Positions 48,854 to 59,360 of a stretch of DNA of 64,000 bases are shown piece by piece (position 1 is the first letter of the stretch; each line of letters begins with the position of its first letter). The notes under the pieces were generated by a model that ran no database searches, was not told where the DNA came from, and worked only from the letters and a program-made list of their open reading frames with translations. Source of the DNA: Cordia subcordata (Eukaryota; Streptophyta; Magnoliopsida; Boraginales; Cordiaceae); the NCBI GenBank assembly GCA_028554755.1, contig JAPTOF010000010.1, forward strand, positions 446,501-510,500, in the 5' to 3' direction. The position numbers and the translations under genes were made by a program.

Positions 48854-50635
48854 TCAATAATAACCCTGATGATCTAAATAATAATCATCTGTTTCGCACT
48901 CAGACAAGACTACCCGGTCCCCTCCAGTTCCACTCACTTGCCCTGCAGGCCTTCCCTGAGACATTATTCTAGCCTCATTCACAAAGTATATTAGAACATC
49001 ACTTATAAATGATAAATTCAAAGCCAAAGCTACTCTTAACCATCCAGCATAGGTCCACAAACTATATACAGAATATACAGTCATGATAGATGGTGCAAAT
49101 CGTTCTTGTTTCAGCTGGAATGCTAGTCCTGCATTAAGAGAAGCCATCAATCTCCATGCCAACAAGAGTGTGGATTTATTAGGAGCCTGTTTGGCTAAAC
49201 TTATAAGCTGGTCAAAAAGGAGAATTTACATTTTTTGCAACACAGCTTACAAGCGCTTTTTGATGGCTCATAAGATGGGGGAAAACAAAGCACCAATTTA
49301 CTAGCTTTTCTTTAAAGGGCTTATAAGCTCATTGGTCATACCAATAAAAAGATCAATTTATCCTTAAAAAAGTATCACATTAGTCTATGACATACCCTTT
49401 TCAGTCATTTTAACTATCATTGCTATGTATAGACACTTATTTACTAAACATGTTAATAACTTATGAGCACATAGTATCCTAACATATCATAACTTACTTA
49501 TAAGAAGTTTTTTACCTATAAGTATTCAAAAATAAACGTAGCCAAACAGACTTTAAAACCTTTTGTTAGGGGTCAAAAGATCACCCCCAAGGAATAAAAT
49601 ATTTGTTGTTATCCAAAAGCTTCCGTAGAACCATAATAAAGCAGCTCCAGAGATGGCAATCAGGAGAAGTGGAATGGTCAAGCCAACAAAAAGTCCTATT
49701 ACAGCAGCAATTGCCTGAATAATTAGAGCACCACATCACAAGGAGAAAGAAAATATAAACCACGAATTATGAAATAGCATCACCTATAACTTATGCGTCG
49801 TAGCATGAACAGAAAGAAAGTTCATGAGAATGAGATGGAAATATTCTTCCACATATTTAATCAGCACAATATTAAACTTTCACAAAATGTACAGAAAAGA
49901 CAAGCAAGCTTATTCATTGATCCAAACAAGACTTGTATCTATTCTAGAAGAGCAATGCACAAAGAAGGCTTAGACCTATATGTTCACATTTAATCATTCT
50001 TAAGCTGCTTCTTAGGCGGCAAACCAATAGTTACTAGGTTAAAAGCTTGTTTGGATTGTTTTTTTGACCAAAAAAAACACTCTTTTTTCCTAAAACAAGT
50101 ACATTCTTTTGCAACAAGTCAACAACTATTTGGCTTAACTTTTAAAAAATTGAAACTCTGAAAAAAGTTTGAATGTAGTTTTTTTAAGAAACCAAAAATT
50201 TTTAACTTATCAAAAAGCTCTTTTTTTAAAAAAAAAAATTGTTAAAAAAACGTTTATGAAAAAAAAAAAAAGCAAATTCAAATAAGCCATAGGACAAGAT
50301 ACGACTAAGCCTTACCAGGAGTAGTAGAACCTTGAATGTTCCAACCACTGCCATTACTGAGAAAAGACCACACCATACAATTGCTAGAAACGATGTGCTT
50401 CCCTGAAATCTCAAAAGAGAATTGAAACCGCTGAGTGCAAAGCCTAACCAGATTAGCAATAACATAAGCATTACCATCAACAACTGAAACATTATTATCG
50501 CGAAAAGCATTATCCTTTCGAACCCAATCCCAATCTTCCTTTGAACATAAGTAGAAACATCTTGGGACATTATTGAGAAAGTGATAAATAATGGTGTTAG
50601 TCTCTCCATTGATCCGTGAAGTCTATAGCTTTTCC
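48854..50635 (-). CDS. multi-pass membrane protein, 5' part not found
   Basis: Three minus-strand exons join in frame at GT-AG sites: 50635-50316, 49714-49585 and 49128-48854, giving 240 residues to the TGA. Hydrophobic segments suggest four or five membrane spans: IMLFAIIMFQ...LIWLGFAL, FLAIVWCGLFSVMAVVG, AIAAVIGLFVGLTIPLLLIAI and adjoining LLWFYG, and YAGWLRVALALNLSFISDVL. The C-tail is polar and ends ETDDYYLDHQGYY. The first exon has a plausible acceptor (CATAG|GG) and begins in mid-codon, so at least one upstream exon should exist. Reading only from the internal Met (MERLTPLF) would give 232 residues. From memory it resembles a plant-specific, probably plastid membrane protein family of unknown role, but I am not sure of that. 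No function is assigned. Confidence 0.72.
49182..49552. mobile_element. 371-bp TTA-flanked MITE in the membrane-gene intron
   Basis: The left end GGAGCCTGTTTGGCTAAACT and the right end in reverse, AGTCTGTTTGGCTACGTTTA, are inverted. TTA flanks both sides (49179-49181 and 49553-49555). Inner GCTTATAAG motifs are symmetric. Together with its duplication it makes up 374 of the 456 bp of this intron. Confidence 0.65.
50042..50288. mobile_element. MITE family A, copy 3, in the membrane-gene intron
   Basis: The left end AAAGCTTGTTTGGATTG is preceded by TTA. The right end in reverse is GGCTTATTTGAATTTGC, followed by ATA. Poly-A/T interior with GCAACAAGTCAACAACTATT. It lies between exons 50316 and 49714. 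Confidence 0.6.
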
Positions 50636-50644
50636 CTATGAGGG

Positions 50645-50688
<44 letters not shown>

Positions 50689-50942
50689 AGTTTATATAAG
50701 CACATCATCAAATTTGACCTATTGATATATATTGTTTTAGAATTTAAAACTTGTCTTTCGAAACATTGGCTAGGATCATACCTTGTTTTCGCAAGTCCCT
50801 TTAGTTTACCATATTATTTTCCGTCCACACAACAAGAAAAAATGGTTGAATTCTAAGGTATTTAGTAATTAACTTTTCATTATGGAAACATTGACGAGTA
50901 AAAATATATGTGAGTTTGTCTATTATAGTTTGGTTTTTGCAG
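50631..50942. repeat. segmental duplication block 1, copy at 50.7 kb
   Basis: Homologous to 40158-40475. Here block 1 continues directly into block 2 (from 50953), whereas at the other location the two blocks are ~7.1 kb apart. Confidence 0.85.
50648..50684. repeat. (AT)n microsatellite next to an acceptor site
   Basis: A 37-bp AT array only ~12 bp upstream (minus strand) of the acceptor of the membrane-gene exon at 50635. It replaces the usual polypyrimidine tract. Confidence 0.9.
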
Positions 50943-51170
50943 GATTGCCAAATTTGAAGTTTGTCTGTTTCTCATTTGAAAAAATAAAACAGGCTTTTCA
51001 ACTGTTGATGCCGGATATAATGTCTCTTGTACAAGACTTACGTCTATAACGAGACTTGTTAAAAATGATCACTTATTACTAATTTAATTTAGGGACGGGA
51101 CCATGACGAAAAACGATTGTCTCCTTGGTGAATACGATTTTCATTCTTTTGTAAACATTAAGGCTCTGTT

Positions 51171-53453
51171 CGTTTGCAGAAAAATAACTTGTTGAGGAAA
51201 AATTTGGAAAATAGAATATTTTCTAGTGTTTTATTGTGGCTTATTTACTAAAATAATATTAAAAAAATAAAATCTTTCTAAAATATTATCGTTTTGATTC
51301 GAGTTCCCAAAATATAATTTTCGCATCTTGGGATAACAAAAAATGAATTCCACTTTTAGAAAAAGCAGAAATGTCATATTTCAAAATATGCATGGCAATC
51401 AAGATGAAATAACAAAAACAAATTCTGCTTTTTAGAAAAACAGAAATTTCAAAAGAAACAATTTCAATTTCCGCTTTCTTAGAAAGCAGCAATTTTTCCA
51501 GACTCTGTGAAATTCTTTGAATAGGTGAGATTTGTTGACTAGGTCGTATTTGTGGTTCCACATTATAAAATCCTTACAAAAGTTTATTAACATAATTAAC
51601 GAATTTTCTTTTTAAAATAAAATTAAACAAATATTATATCATAATGGTATTTTAAAAATCACTAAATGATCAAGATAAAATTTTCACGTGGTAAAATTTT
51701 ACTTCATTTTAGTTGAAATTTTTGCATTTTAGTTTTTTTTTCCTCTAAAAATTTCAAGATTTTAGGTTTTTGGTTTGGATAGTTATCGGGTTTCGCTAGC
51801 TTGGGATGGTCCGAGTTTAAATTTTTTATTTATTTTTAAACCGAGTTTCAGTTGGGTTTCCGGATTGAGACGAAATTGGAAAACCGGGTTAAAAAATACT
51901 TCCTAGGACAAGTGCACATCTTGTTGCTATTCCTAGCTATAATGAGTAGCAGAAAAAATTTCATCGTACCAATATATATAATTAAATATCTAACATTTTT
52001 TTATAACAACATATTTAAGTATATACGTACAAAACTTTAAAAACTTACAAATTGAAAAAAATTAAAAACACCATAACAATATTGTCATAATAGTATATTT
52101 GAATAAATATATACAATAAAGTTTTAAAAAAACTTACAAGTTAAGAGAAAAAAAATGAATAAGGTTAAATTTTGGAAATAAAGTGAAATTTTGTGAGGTA
52201 GGGGGAGATGAAATTTGGGGAGAGTAGGGGATGGGAAGAGGGCAACGGAAGGAATTTATAAAAGGGAATTTTCCAATCTCATTTTAGATTATTAACAAGA
52301 CGTGTTTAAGTGAATTTTAAATGAATCAGTCGATTTCAGATACCTATGCCATTTCCCCCATTGCCATCCATAAATTGATAGCAGAAAATTTAAATAGGAC
52401 ATATTTTGGTTATGACTTAGCTTTATATTTTTCAACTCTACCACACAAATGTGATACTCACTACATGAAAATTTTATCTTTATAATTTAGTGATTCTTTT
52501 AATACCATTGTGATACGATATTTTTTTAATTTTATGTTAAAAATTCATTAATTGTGTTAATAAACTTTTGTAAGGCTTTTCTAATAGGCAACCACACATA
52601 CGATTCGTGGTCAACGAATCTTGCTTGATCGAAGAATCTCATAGAATTTAGAAAAAAATAATCACTTTTTAAAGTTTTTGCTTTTGAGAAAGTAGAAATT
52701 AAATTGTCCCTTCTGAAATTTTTGCTTTCCCAAAAAGCATAATTTTCTTTTGCCATTTCATTTGCCCTCCCTTGACTGCTGTGCATATTTTGGGATATCA
52801 CATTTCTACTTTTCGAGAAAGTGGATTACATTTTATGCTGTCCAAAAACGTGAAAATTATATTTTGTGAACTCACTTCAAAACAATAATATTTTGGGAAG
52901 ATTTTGTTTTTTTTAATATTATTTTGATAAATAAACCGTTTTATAGTTATATTGGAAAATATTTTCTAGTATTTGTTAGGACACTTGGATAACATTCTCA
53001 GTAAGAAATTTTTATAAAGAAAATATATTTTACTATTGAAAATATATTGTGTTAAATTTAAAAATAAATATAAAAATTAAAAATCAAAAGTAAAAATTTA
53101 CAGTTAAAAATGAAATAAAAAAATAAAAATCAAATTAATTTTCTATTTTAACTTTTTATTTTTTGTTTTTTATTTTTTTTTAATTTTGTATTTTTACTTT
53201 TTTGTTCTTTTAAAGGGGTAGCGGTGTGGTGATGCAGAGGATGGGCCTAGTGAAAGAGAAAAACAGCGAGCCATTATGGAAAAATGTTTTCTTCTCTTTG
53301 ACCACCAGAAAGTATTTTCCTCCATTTATGACTAAAATTTTTCATTGACCAAAAAATATTTTTCGATTAATTTATTTTGCAGTACTACCAAATATCAAAA
53401 AATAAAAAAATATTTCCCTATAAAATATTTTCTTGCAAACAAACGGAGCAAAA
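51171..53453. mobile_element. 2.3-kb foldback element with ~450-bp inverted arms
   Basis: The outer ends are inverted: AGGCTCTGTTCGTTTGCAG on the left and, reading inward from the right, TTTTGCTCCGTTTGTTTGCA. Long diverged arms pair 51190-51605 with about 52530-52990 (for example CAAAATATAATTTTC, TTTCAAAATATGCA, TACAAAAGTTTATTAACA). TTA flanks both ends (51168-51170 and 53454-53456). The unique centre has no transposase frame, so it is non-autonomous. The family is not recognised. Confidence 0.7.
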
Positions 53454-53456
53454 TTA

Positions 53457-53651
53457 ACGGCTCATTTTGATTGGTTTTTTTTTAAAACGCTTTGAAAAGA
53501 ATAATTTTTTGATAAGTTAAAAATTTCTATTTTTTTAAAAAAAATTGTATTTGAATTTTTTTTTATACCAAACCAAATAATTATTACAAAAATAATATAT
53601 ATTTTTCAAAAAAAAAAGCTTAAAAAAAAAACCCCCATTCCACACAAGTCC
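53457..53651. mobile_element. MITE family A, copy 4
   Basis: Starts ACGGCTCATTTTGATTGG right at the right border of the foldback element. The right end, in reverse, is GGACTTGTGTGGAATGGG. The interior shares the family's ATTATTACAAA and symmetric A/T runs. The right end is degenerate. Confidence 0.5.
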
Positions 53652-53653
53652 TG

Positions 53654-53826
53654 ACCAGGTGATCCATCTTGACATGATTGAGATGTCTCTTTGGGAGCCC
53701 TTCTGTTAATCTTTTCCCAAAGACTTGCCAGGACTAGTAATTATTTAACAGTACATGGTCTAATCAGAGCCTCATGCCATGTTACCTAAAGATTAAAAAA
53801 AAAAAAAAAATAGCCCGGCTAATTAA
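53654..53826. repeat. segmental duplication block 2, right part
   Basis: Resumes homology to 47862-48032 after the foldback and MITE insertions: ATCCATCTTGACATGA, AAAGACTTG, TCATGCCATGTTACC, GGCTAATTAA. Confidence 0.8.
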
Positions 53827-54392
53827 GGGGGTCCCATAGCTGGCTGTATGTAGCACAGCCCCCTAATTATTAATTAGTTTATGAGGAGAATCATGAGAAT
53901 GCTTCATGTCAAAGATTTTGTATCGCAGTGACCTCACACTGCCATAGAAGTCTGTGATTGTGTGTGTGAGAAGGGGGGGGGGGGTGGGATTTTGCATGGG
54001 CCCGGGGGCGGGGGAGAGATGTGAATAGCTTATAAGTTGGAAACAGAGAAAGGCACTTCACTTTTTCCTTACCCACTCGTGGGCATCATAATAATGTTTG
54101 TACTGGAAATGTTGATCGCCCTTTCTGACAGTACTCCTAAGTCCAACTAATTTCAAAGTCTAAAGACTGATGATGATCCACCGTAATTTTGCATTAAATT
54201 TAGAAGGTTGAATAATAGTAGAAAATAGTGCATCTAACAGATATCAATATGAGACATTCACTCAAAACAAAAGAAAAAGAAAAATCAGGTTCAGGTGATA
54301 ATTGCGGTTCTCTCTTGAATCTTGATGCACTTGACGAGCTGCTATTTTTAGCCAACTACAAAAAAAGGCTGCAATTGAGGAATGATGAATGT

Positions 54393-54507
54393 TAGTTTGT
54401 TATATGCTTATTTGAAATCTTAAACTTGAAAAGTATATAATTTTTATATATTTTTCGAATTATATACTTTTCAAATTTAAGATTTTAAATAAACATTAAC
54501 AAACACA
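54393..54507. mobile_element. MITE family C, best-preserved copy
   Basis: The inverted arms span almost the whole 115 bp: left TATGCTTATTTGAAATCTTA, right in reverse ATGTTTATTTAAAATCTTAA, outer ends GTTTGTTA / GTGTTTGTTA. The element could fold into a single hairpin. Confidence 0.6.
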
Positions 54508-54817
54508 GCAAGAGTTGGTAGCATCTCTAGTGAAATATATGCATGATATTATTGATTAAACATGACTATTTAAGTTCAACTACTAATTTATTAAAATATT
54601 CAAAATGTTTAAATTATCCATGTTGATATTAGTAAAGAATTTAAATAATTATAAATTGGATACATTGCTATTGCAGAATTAATAATGTAACTATAAATAA
54701 AGTATATAAAACACAAGAAACATAGTCAGGTTAGAGAGGTTGTGTATTAGGCCAGGGTGAATCAAGGATAATATCTCTGAACGCACACTACACTGCATTT
54801 ATATAATATATAAAACC

Positions 54818-55014
54818 TATATTTAATTTTTTTTAGGAAAAAATATTTTTTAGAAAAAAATATATTCTTTTTGAAATAATTATTTGACTTGGCTTTAAAA
54901 AAAGTTAAAATTTTAAAAAAATTAAATTTTTTAAAAACTAGAAATTTTAACTTATAAAAAAACATTTTTTAAAAAATTTATTAAAAAATATTTTAAAAAA
55001 AGTCAATTCAGCCC
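54818..55014. mobile_element. MITE family A, copy 5 (degenerate)
   Basis: The right end in reverse, GGGCTGAATTGACTTTTTTT, and the interior AATAATTATTTGACTTGGCT match the family. The left end has decayed. Confidence 0.5.
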
Positions 55015-55775
55015 TGAAATATAATCATATCATGATAATGATATGATAAATATCTCAACTTGCTGGCATGGGGAATCTTTCCTTATACTTTATGCAAAAT
55101 TAAACAATATAATCCACTGTGTTTGGATAATGATTCATCATTTTTATTCTCAAGTAGCTATCAATTTTATTCCCAACTTTTGCTTGAACCACATGCCAAA
55201 CGATTATCATGACTCAGCATACAATTATTTAATTAGGTCATCAATATTGTTTAACCTTTTGCTAACATAAAAATAAATAAGTGTTGTTATTGCAAGGCAA
55301 CATCATGCCAAAGTTAGTGCTCAGAATCCATTAATGACGACCGTAAGGCTGCTTAATTATCTCAGCATACTCTAATTGTCTTGCATGGATAAAGCAAGCA
55401 TTTGAAAATTGTAGCAAAAGTAACAGCACAATTAGAAAGATATAATTAAAAAGAATGAAGTACACATTTGAAGTATTAAATTCTCTCACTGATCTCTTAC
55501 ACACGCATGTACGCTCACTACACAACAGATAGCTACAGTCCACTGACTAAAAGGTTTTCCCAGCACCATAAAAGTTGTTCTCAGATGGCAAAAAAGCTGA
55601 TTCCTCGAGAGACAACCATAAGCTTATTATCTTAGGTTCGAACAAGTTGATAGGATATCCTCTTTTACGTCCCCACGTCCTCCTGTGCGGTGACATAGTA
55701 GTGAATAAGGGAAAGAGAATGATGGGGTCTTTCTCACGCTTTTGGATAGCAAAACCCCAATGGGAGGCTGGCACA

Positions 55776-55935
55776 ACGAGCTATTAGTTTAGTGGTAAAA
55801 CACCCCCTAATAATTGCGCTTTTGTGCTTAGGTCGTGAGAACACTCAATCACATGGATAATTGAATGTGCTCATGAACAGCCGACCCGAGATGTGGATCA
55901 TCCAAAGTACATTAAGTCTTGACTCGTAAATTAAA
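55776..55935 (+). mobile_element. possible tRNA-derived SINE fragment
   Basis: GAGCTATTAGTTTAGTGGTA resembles a tRNA 5' end with A box. About 40 bp on, TAGGTCGTGAGAAC is a weak B-box-like match. No poly(A) tail or target duplication is visible. Confidence 0.25.
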
Positions 55936-56475
55936 ATTCCTATTAGAGTGACTTGGTGCGCGTAAATATATCGAGTTGGGATATATTACAGTACCATTAA
56001 ACCGTAAATTATGATTTATCTACAATGAATTTCTCAAATATCAACAAAAGTACCACCCAACTGCTGGAAAAAGGAAATCCATAAGCGAGGAGTATGTGTG
56101 TGTGTGTGTTTGGGGCTATCTGGGGAGAGAAGTCTCCAATAATACAGTTGATAGAATGCAGTACATTAATTATTACATAAAAGCAGTCACGAGGAAACTC
56201 TCTCTGACATATCTGCAAGAATATTTATTCTCCAACTTCTCAGTTCAAACATCTATTATGCTCGTGCTAGTAAAGCAAATTGAAAGTGGGAGTAGTATAT
56301 ATATATATACTGCAATACACATACGTATACAATCAGTATATGTATCTCTATACACTTCAGAAATAAGAAAAGATACAAGTAGCTTGCTGATATTTGGTAA
56401 AGTAACTAACTTTCAATTTGTAGCTCAAAGTATTAATCCTTTACATCTCAACATCACGGAACACAGTTATTTACA

Positions 56476-56586
56476 TTAATTTGAAGATGTTAATGTTGCC
56501 GGATGATTCAAAAGGTACTCATTCTTGCACCACGCTGAGAATTGCTGATCAGGGTTGCGAGTCGAGTCTAATGTTTTGAATAACAG
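56476..56586 (-). CDS. isolated terminal exon candidate
   Basis: The minus strand shows a pyrimidine-rich tract ending CCTCCTGAG, then 36 codons and a TAA: LLFKTLDSTRNPDQQFSAWC, continuing to NEYLLNHPATL. Composition is protein-like, unlike the surrounding AT-rich DNA. I could not link it with a canonical donor to the exon at 57026, although distance and strand would allow it. The family is not recognised. Confidence 0.35.
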   Translation of the reverse strand: MLFKTLDSTRNPDQQFSAWCKNEYLLNHPATLTSSN

Positions 56587-56870
56587 CTCAGGAGGGATAA
56601 ACAAGAAAAGAAAAAATGACTTAGTTGACAACGAAGAAGACCACAAAGCAAACCATGTATCAAAATATTTTGATACACGATTTGTAACAAAACGCTAAAC
56701 AGACACCAAAGACACGAGGTGGGGTCTTACAAGGTCAAGAAAAGGTCTTACAAGGTCAAGAAGACACGATTTGAAACATAAACAAAAGGCAACAAGTCAA
56801 AAAAAAAAAAAAGTTGAAAAAAAGAACAGATGAAAAGATAACGAAAAAGCTCAGGTAGGATAGCACCCAA

Positions 56871-57264
56871 TTAAGGCGAAGAAGCCATGCCAAGTTGAAA
56901 GCCTTCACTGGCACTCTCATCATCAGCAAACACTTCTTCTCTCCCATGGTATCCAAATCTGGAAAGTCTTCTGTATGGTGGTGATGGTGTTGGTTGACCC
57001 ATCCATATACAGTTCTTGAATACAACCTGCATGCAAAAATTTTAACAGTAACATTAACATGAAAGTCTTTTGTATGAAACTGGTGTTAGATTAGTTATGC
57101 AAAAATGACAAGGTCTAATCATCTGCTGTGATGCATGGCGATGAAAGAGTATGGTCATATACGCTTAACATTCAAAAACGAGGTAACAAAAGTTGCGGAA
57201 AGTTACCCAGCAAAAAAGTTATGAAAACTTTACTGGAGCAAGAATCTTAGCAAAAGCTTACCAT
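56871..57264 (-). CDS. candidate 52-residue small protein gene, ATG abutting an intron
   Basis: On the minus strand, CACAGCATG at 57264-57262 is followed directly by GTAAGC (donor at 57261). The acceptor TGCATGCAG precedes 57026. Splicing gives M|VVFKNCIWMGQPTPSPPYRR and a charged C-terminal part (REEVFADDESASEGFQLG) ending at TAA 56871; 52 residues in all. Upstream lie a TATA-like CTATATATATAC and GGCCCA/GGGCC motifs, so the region looks like a promoter plus short first exon. No domain, signal peptide or membrane span. It could be noncoding, or the first exons of a longer gene. Confidence 0.4.
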
Positions 57265-57357
57265 GCTGTGGAATTTTCAGTCTAGACTCTCCTGTAAAGA
57301 GTTCACACACACATGTGAGTGTGAATCAGTGTCTGTATGATACACATACAATATATG

Positions 57358-57490
57358 TGTGTATATATATAGGAAGGAGGAGAGGTAATGTGGGGTTTGC
57401 ATGAATGAGATTTTTTGTGGACAGCGAGTGGGCTGTACTGATGGACCTGACAGTGACAGGTCCAATTCAGGCCCAGAAAGAATGTGGAAA
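57358..57490 (-). promoter_or_regulatory. promoter-like region of the small gene
   Basis: On the minus strand GGGCCTGAATTGGACC and AGCCCACTCGC precede CCTATATATATACAC (about 57360-57374), about 100 bp upstream of the ATG. One tiny upstream ATG frame (three codons) occurs in the leader. Confidence 0.35.
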
Positions 57491-57623
57491 AAAATCAACT
57501 CCTCTTTTGACGTCAGCCTCCCCCACCCTCTCTGCCCCTGTAAGCCGATCTTGATGCCCGGCCGTCCCGGGCAGAGAAATTCGGTCACCTAAGTAAGCCA
57601 AAAAGTAAAATCTATTCTCCGTT

Positions 57624-57830
57624 GGCTCGTTTGAATTGACTTTTTTTAAAAGTATTTTTTTAACAATTTTTGTAAAATAATTTTTTTAAGAAGTTGAAAA
57701 TTTTAACTTTTAAAAAAAAGTGTATTTGAACTTTTTTTCTGAGTTTCAGTTTTTTTAAAAGTTAAATTAAATAGTTATTGTAAATTTAATGTAATTTTTT
57801 TAAGAAAAAAAAATATTATTTCCATCCGGT
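57624..57830. mobile_element. MITE family A, copy 6 (inverted orientation)
   Basis: Begins GGCTCGTTTGAATTGACTTT. The interior AAATAGTTATTGTAAATTTA is the reverse complement of the family's AAATTTG-AATAACTATTT, so it lies in the opposite orientation. It abuts the promoter side of the small gene. Confidence 0.55.
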
Positions 57831-58859
57831 CAATGACACAAGTCAATGTATGATTCATTGGTTAGACATAATCATTTTGTTTATCAGAAATTATTGAAGC
57901 TTTATAATAGTTTCAATCTCTTGACTTTAGTGGAATTAAAATTTACTCACATAAAATTGTACCAAATCATCAATACTTCTCCTCTTGCGTCTAAATCGTT
58001 ATTACTTGTTAATAAATTTACATTTTAGATCAACTTTTTCAACTCTTCATGACATTCATTTTTTCCTTTTTCTTTTTTTTCTTAGGAGTGACCATGTATG
58101 TGTGCTCCCGTTTGACAAATTTGAATATTTTTAGATATACACAATCTTGTTATTAATTAATATTAATATATGTAAACAAGCATTAAGATCTAGTCAAACA
58201 AGTGGAAATTATCATTTTTCTTATAGAAAAAAGCTTATGAAATTGTAATGATTTAAAAAATAAGTATATTTCAAATAGGCCATATATCCCGAGTTCTTGA
58301 ATTTTTTGAGAAGAAAAATTTTGTCCCACGCAAATTCTGAACTTAGAAACCGGCTTAGCACCAAAGGACAAATTGCAATGATGCTTATTTGTTTTTGATG
58401 AAGGAACCAAAGAGAATAATGGTACCCTTCCCATGTCAAACCTTTCTGTTTGGCTGTATATCTATTATCTTCACAGCTCAACCTGTCTGCTATATTCTCA
58501 TCACCAATTCCAAACTACATAGTTTATAGCCATATGTTCTCCTATAGGAATATAGAACTTTTCTTTTGTAATTTAAACTTCTAAATGAATGTTGGTTCCT
58601 TATTGGTAAACATATTAATTAAGTACAAACAAAATTATTCCAATAATTGAGGATTGACAATATATAGAAATGGTCCTCTAAATTCAAAACTCGTGATTTT
58701 GACTACCAATTGGATATATGAACATTGTATATATACAAACGTGCAAAAGTAATACGTCGTTAGGGGGTGATAAGGATGAGTATCTAATAACTTGATCTCT
58801 TGACGATGTCCTCCTGCTAGGTAACCAACCTGCAAAACAACAAACTACCACCTAACCTC

Positions 58860-59200
58860 CGGATGCGACATCGGTTTGGTGCCGATAAAAGGAATTCCCG
58901 ACAATCAAATTAGTGACGTGTTCAGAAACAATATTGAACTTAACTTTAAGATTTGAAATGATATGTGTCTTGCGAGATAACGGTGCATGTATTACCATTT
59001 TCCCTTAACGGAGAGTCTTATTTATAGCTCCCACTCGAGTACATTCCTCCTAATACTCCCCTTGTTCTCCCGAGATATGTTCGCCTAATTTGATATGACA
59101 TTCAGCAATCTCGGTCTCCCGAGATTTCCTCAACGGCTCCTTAAGACTAATGCCGATCAACCACAGTTCTAAATAGGTCTCTAGTCGGGTCATACATGTA
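58860..59200 (-). mobile_element. LTR-like fragment
   Basis: On the minus strand GAGCTATAAATAAGACTCTC (about 59012-59031) is followed ~95 bp later by GTCACTAATTTGATTGTCGG and CCTTTTATCGGCACC (58875-58916), then GATGTCGCATCC. The TATA block matches the fragment at 46.4 kb. No coding sequence adjoins. Confidence 0.45.
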
Positions 59201-59360
59201 TCAACGATCAAACAAAAATTAAAGATGAGTTAAAAAAAAAAAAAAACAAACACACACACACAATTGCTTACACGAGATTTTGCATGTAAAGAAAGAACAT
59301 GTTAGGTCTCCTTCACAATCAATTGCAGGATAATTGTCTATTCAAAAATCAGGATATCAC

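Larger units (their letters stand above)
53827..56475. other. intergenic with MITE copies, no gene
   Basis: Holds a poly-G tract at about 53971-54015, a family C MITE (54393-54507), a family A copy (about 54818-55014) and a possible SINE (about 55776-55935). The segment 55547-55787 has 70-75-codon frames on both strands; neither has a recognisable domain. Confidence 0.45.

Noticed and set aside
51286..52801. Two ~90-codon minus/plus-like frames as genes
   Set aside because: They lie in the two inverted arms of the foldback element and read the same decayed repeat in opposite directions.
55043..55270. 75-codon plus frame
   Set aside because: AT-rich codons, no domain, adjacent to a MITE.
55547..55787. 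70-75-codon frames on both strands
   Set aside because: The frames overlap on opposite strands, with no recognisable domain and no splice or promoter support. I could not match it to plastid or mitochondrial genes.
57277..57592. 103-codon minus and 63-codon plus frames
   Set aside because: They cover the promoter and leader of the small-gene candidate (GGCCCA motifs, TATA-like tract) and include the (AC)/(AT) repeat.
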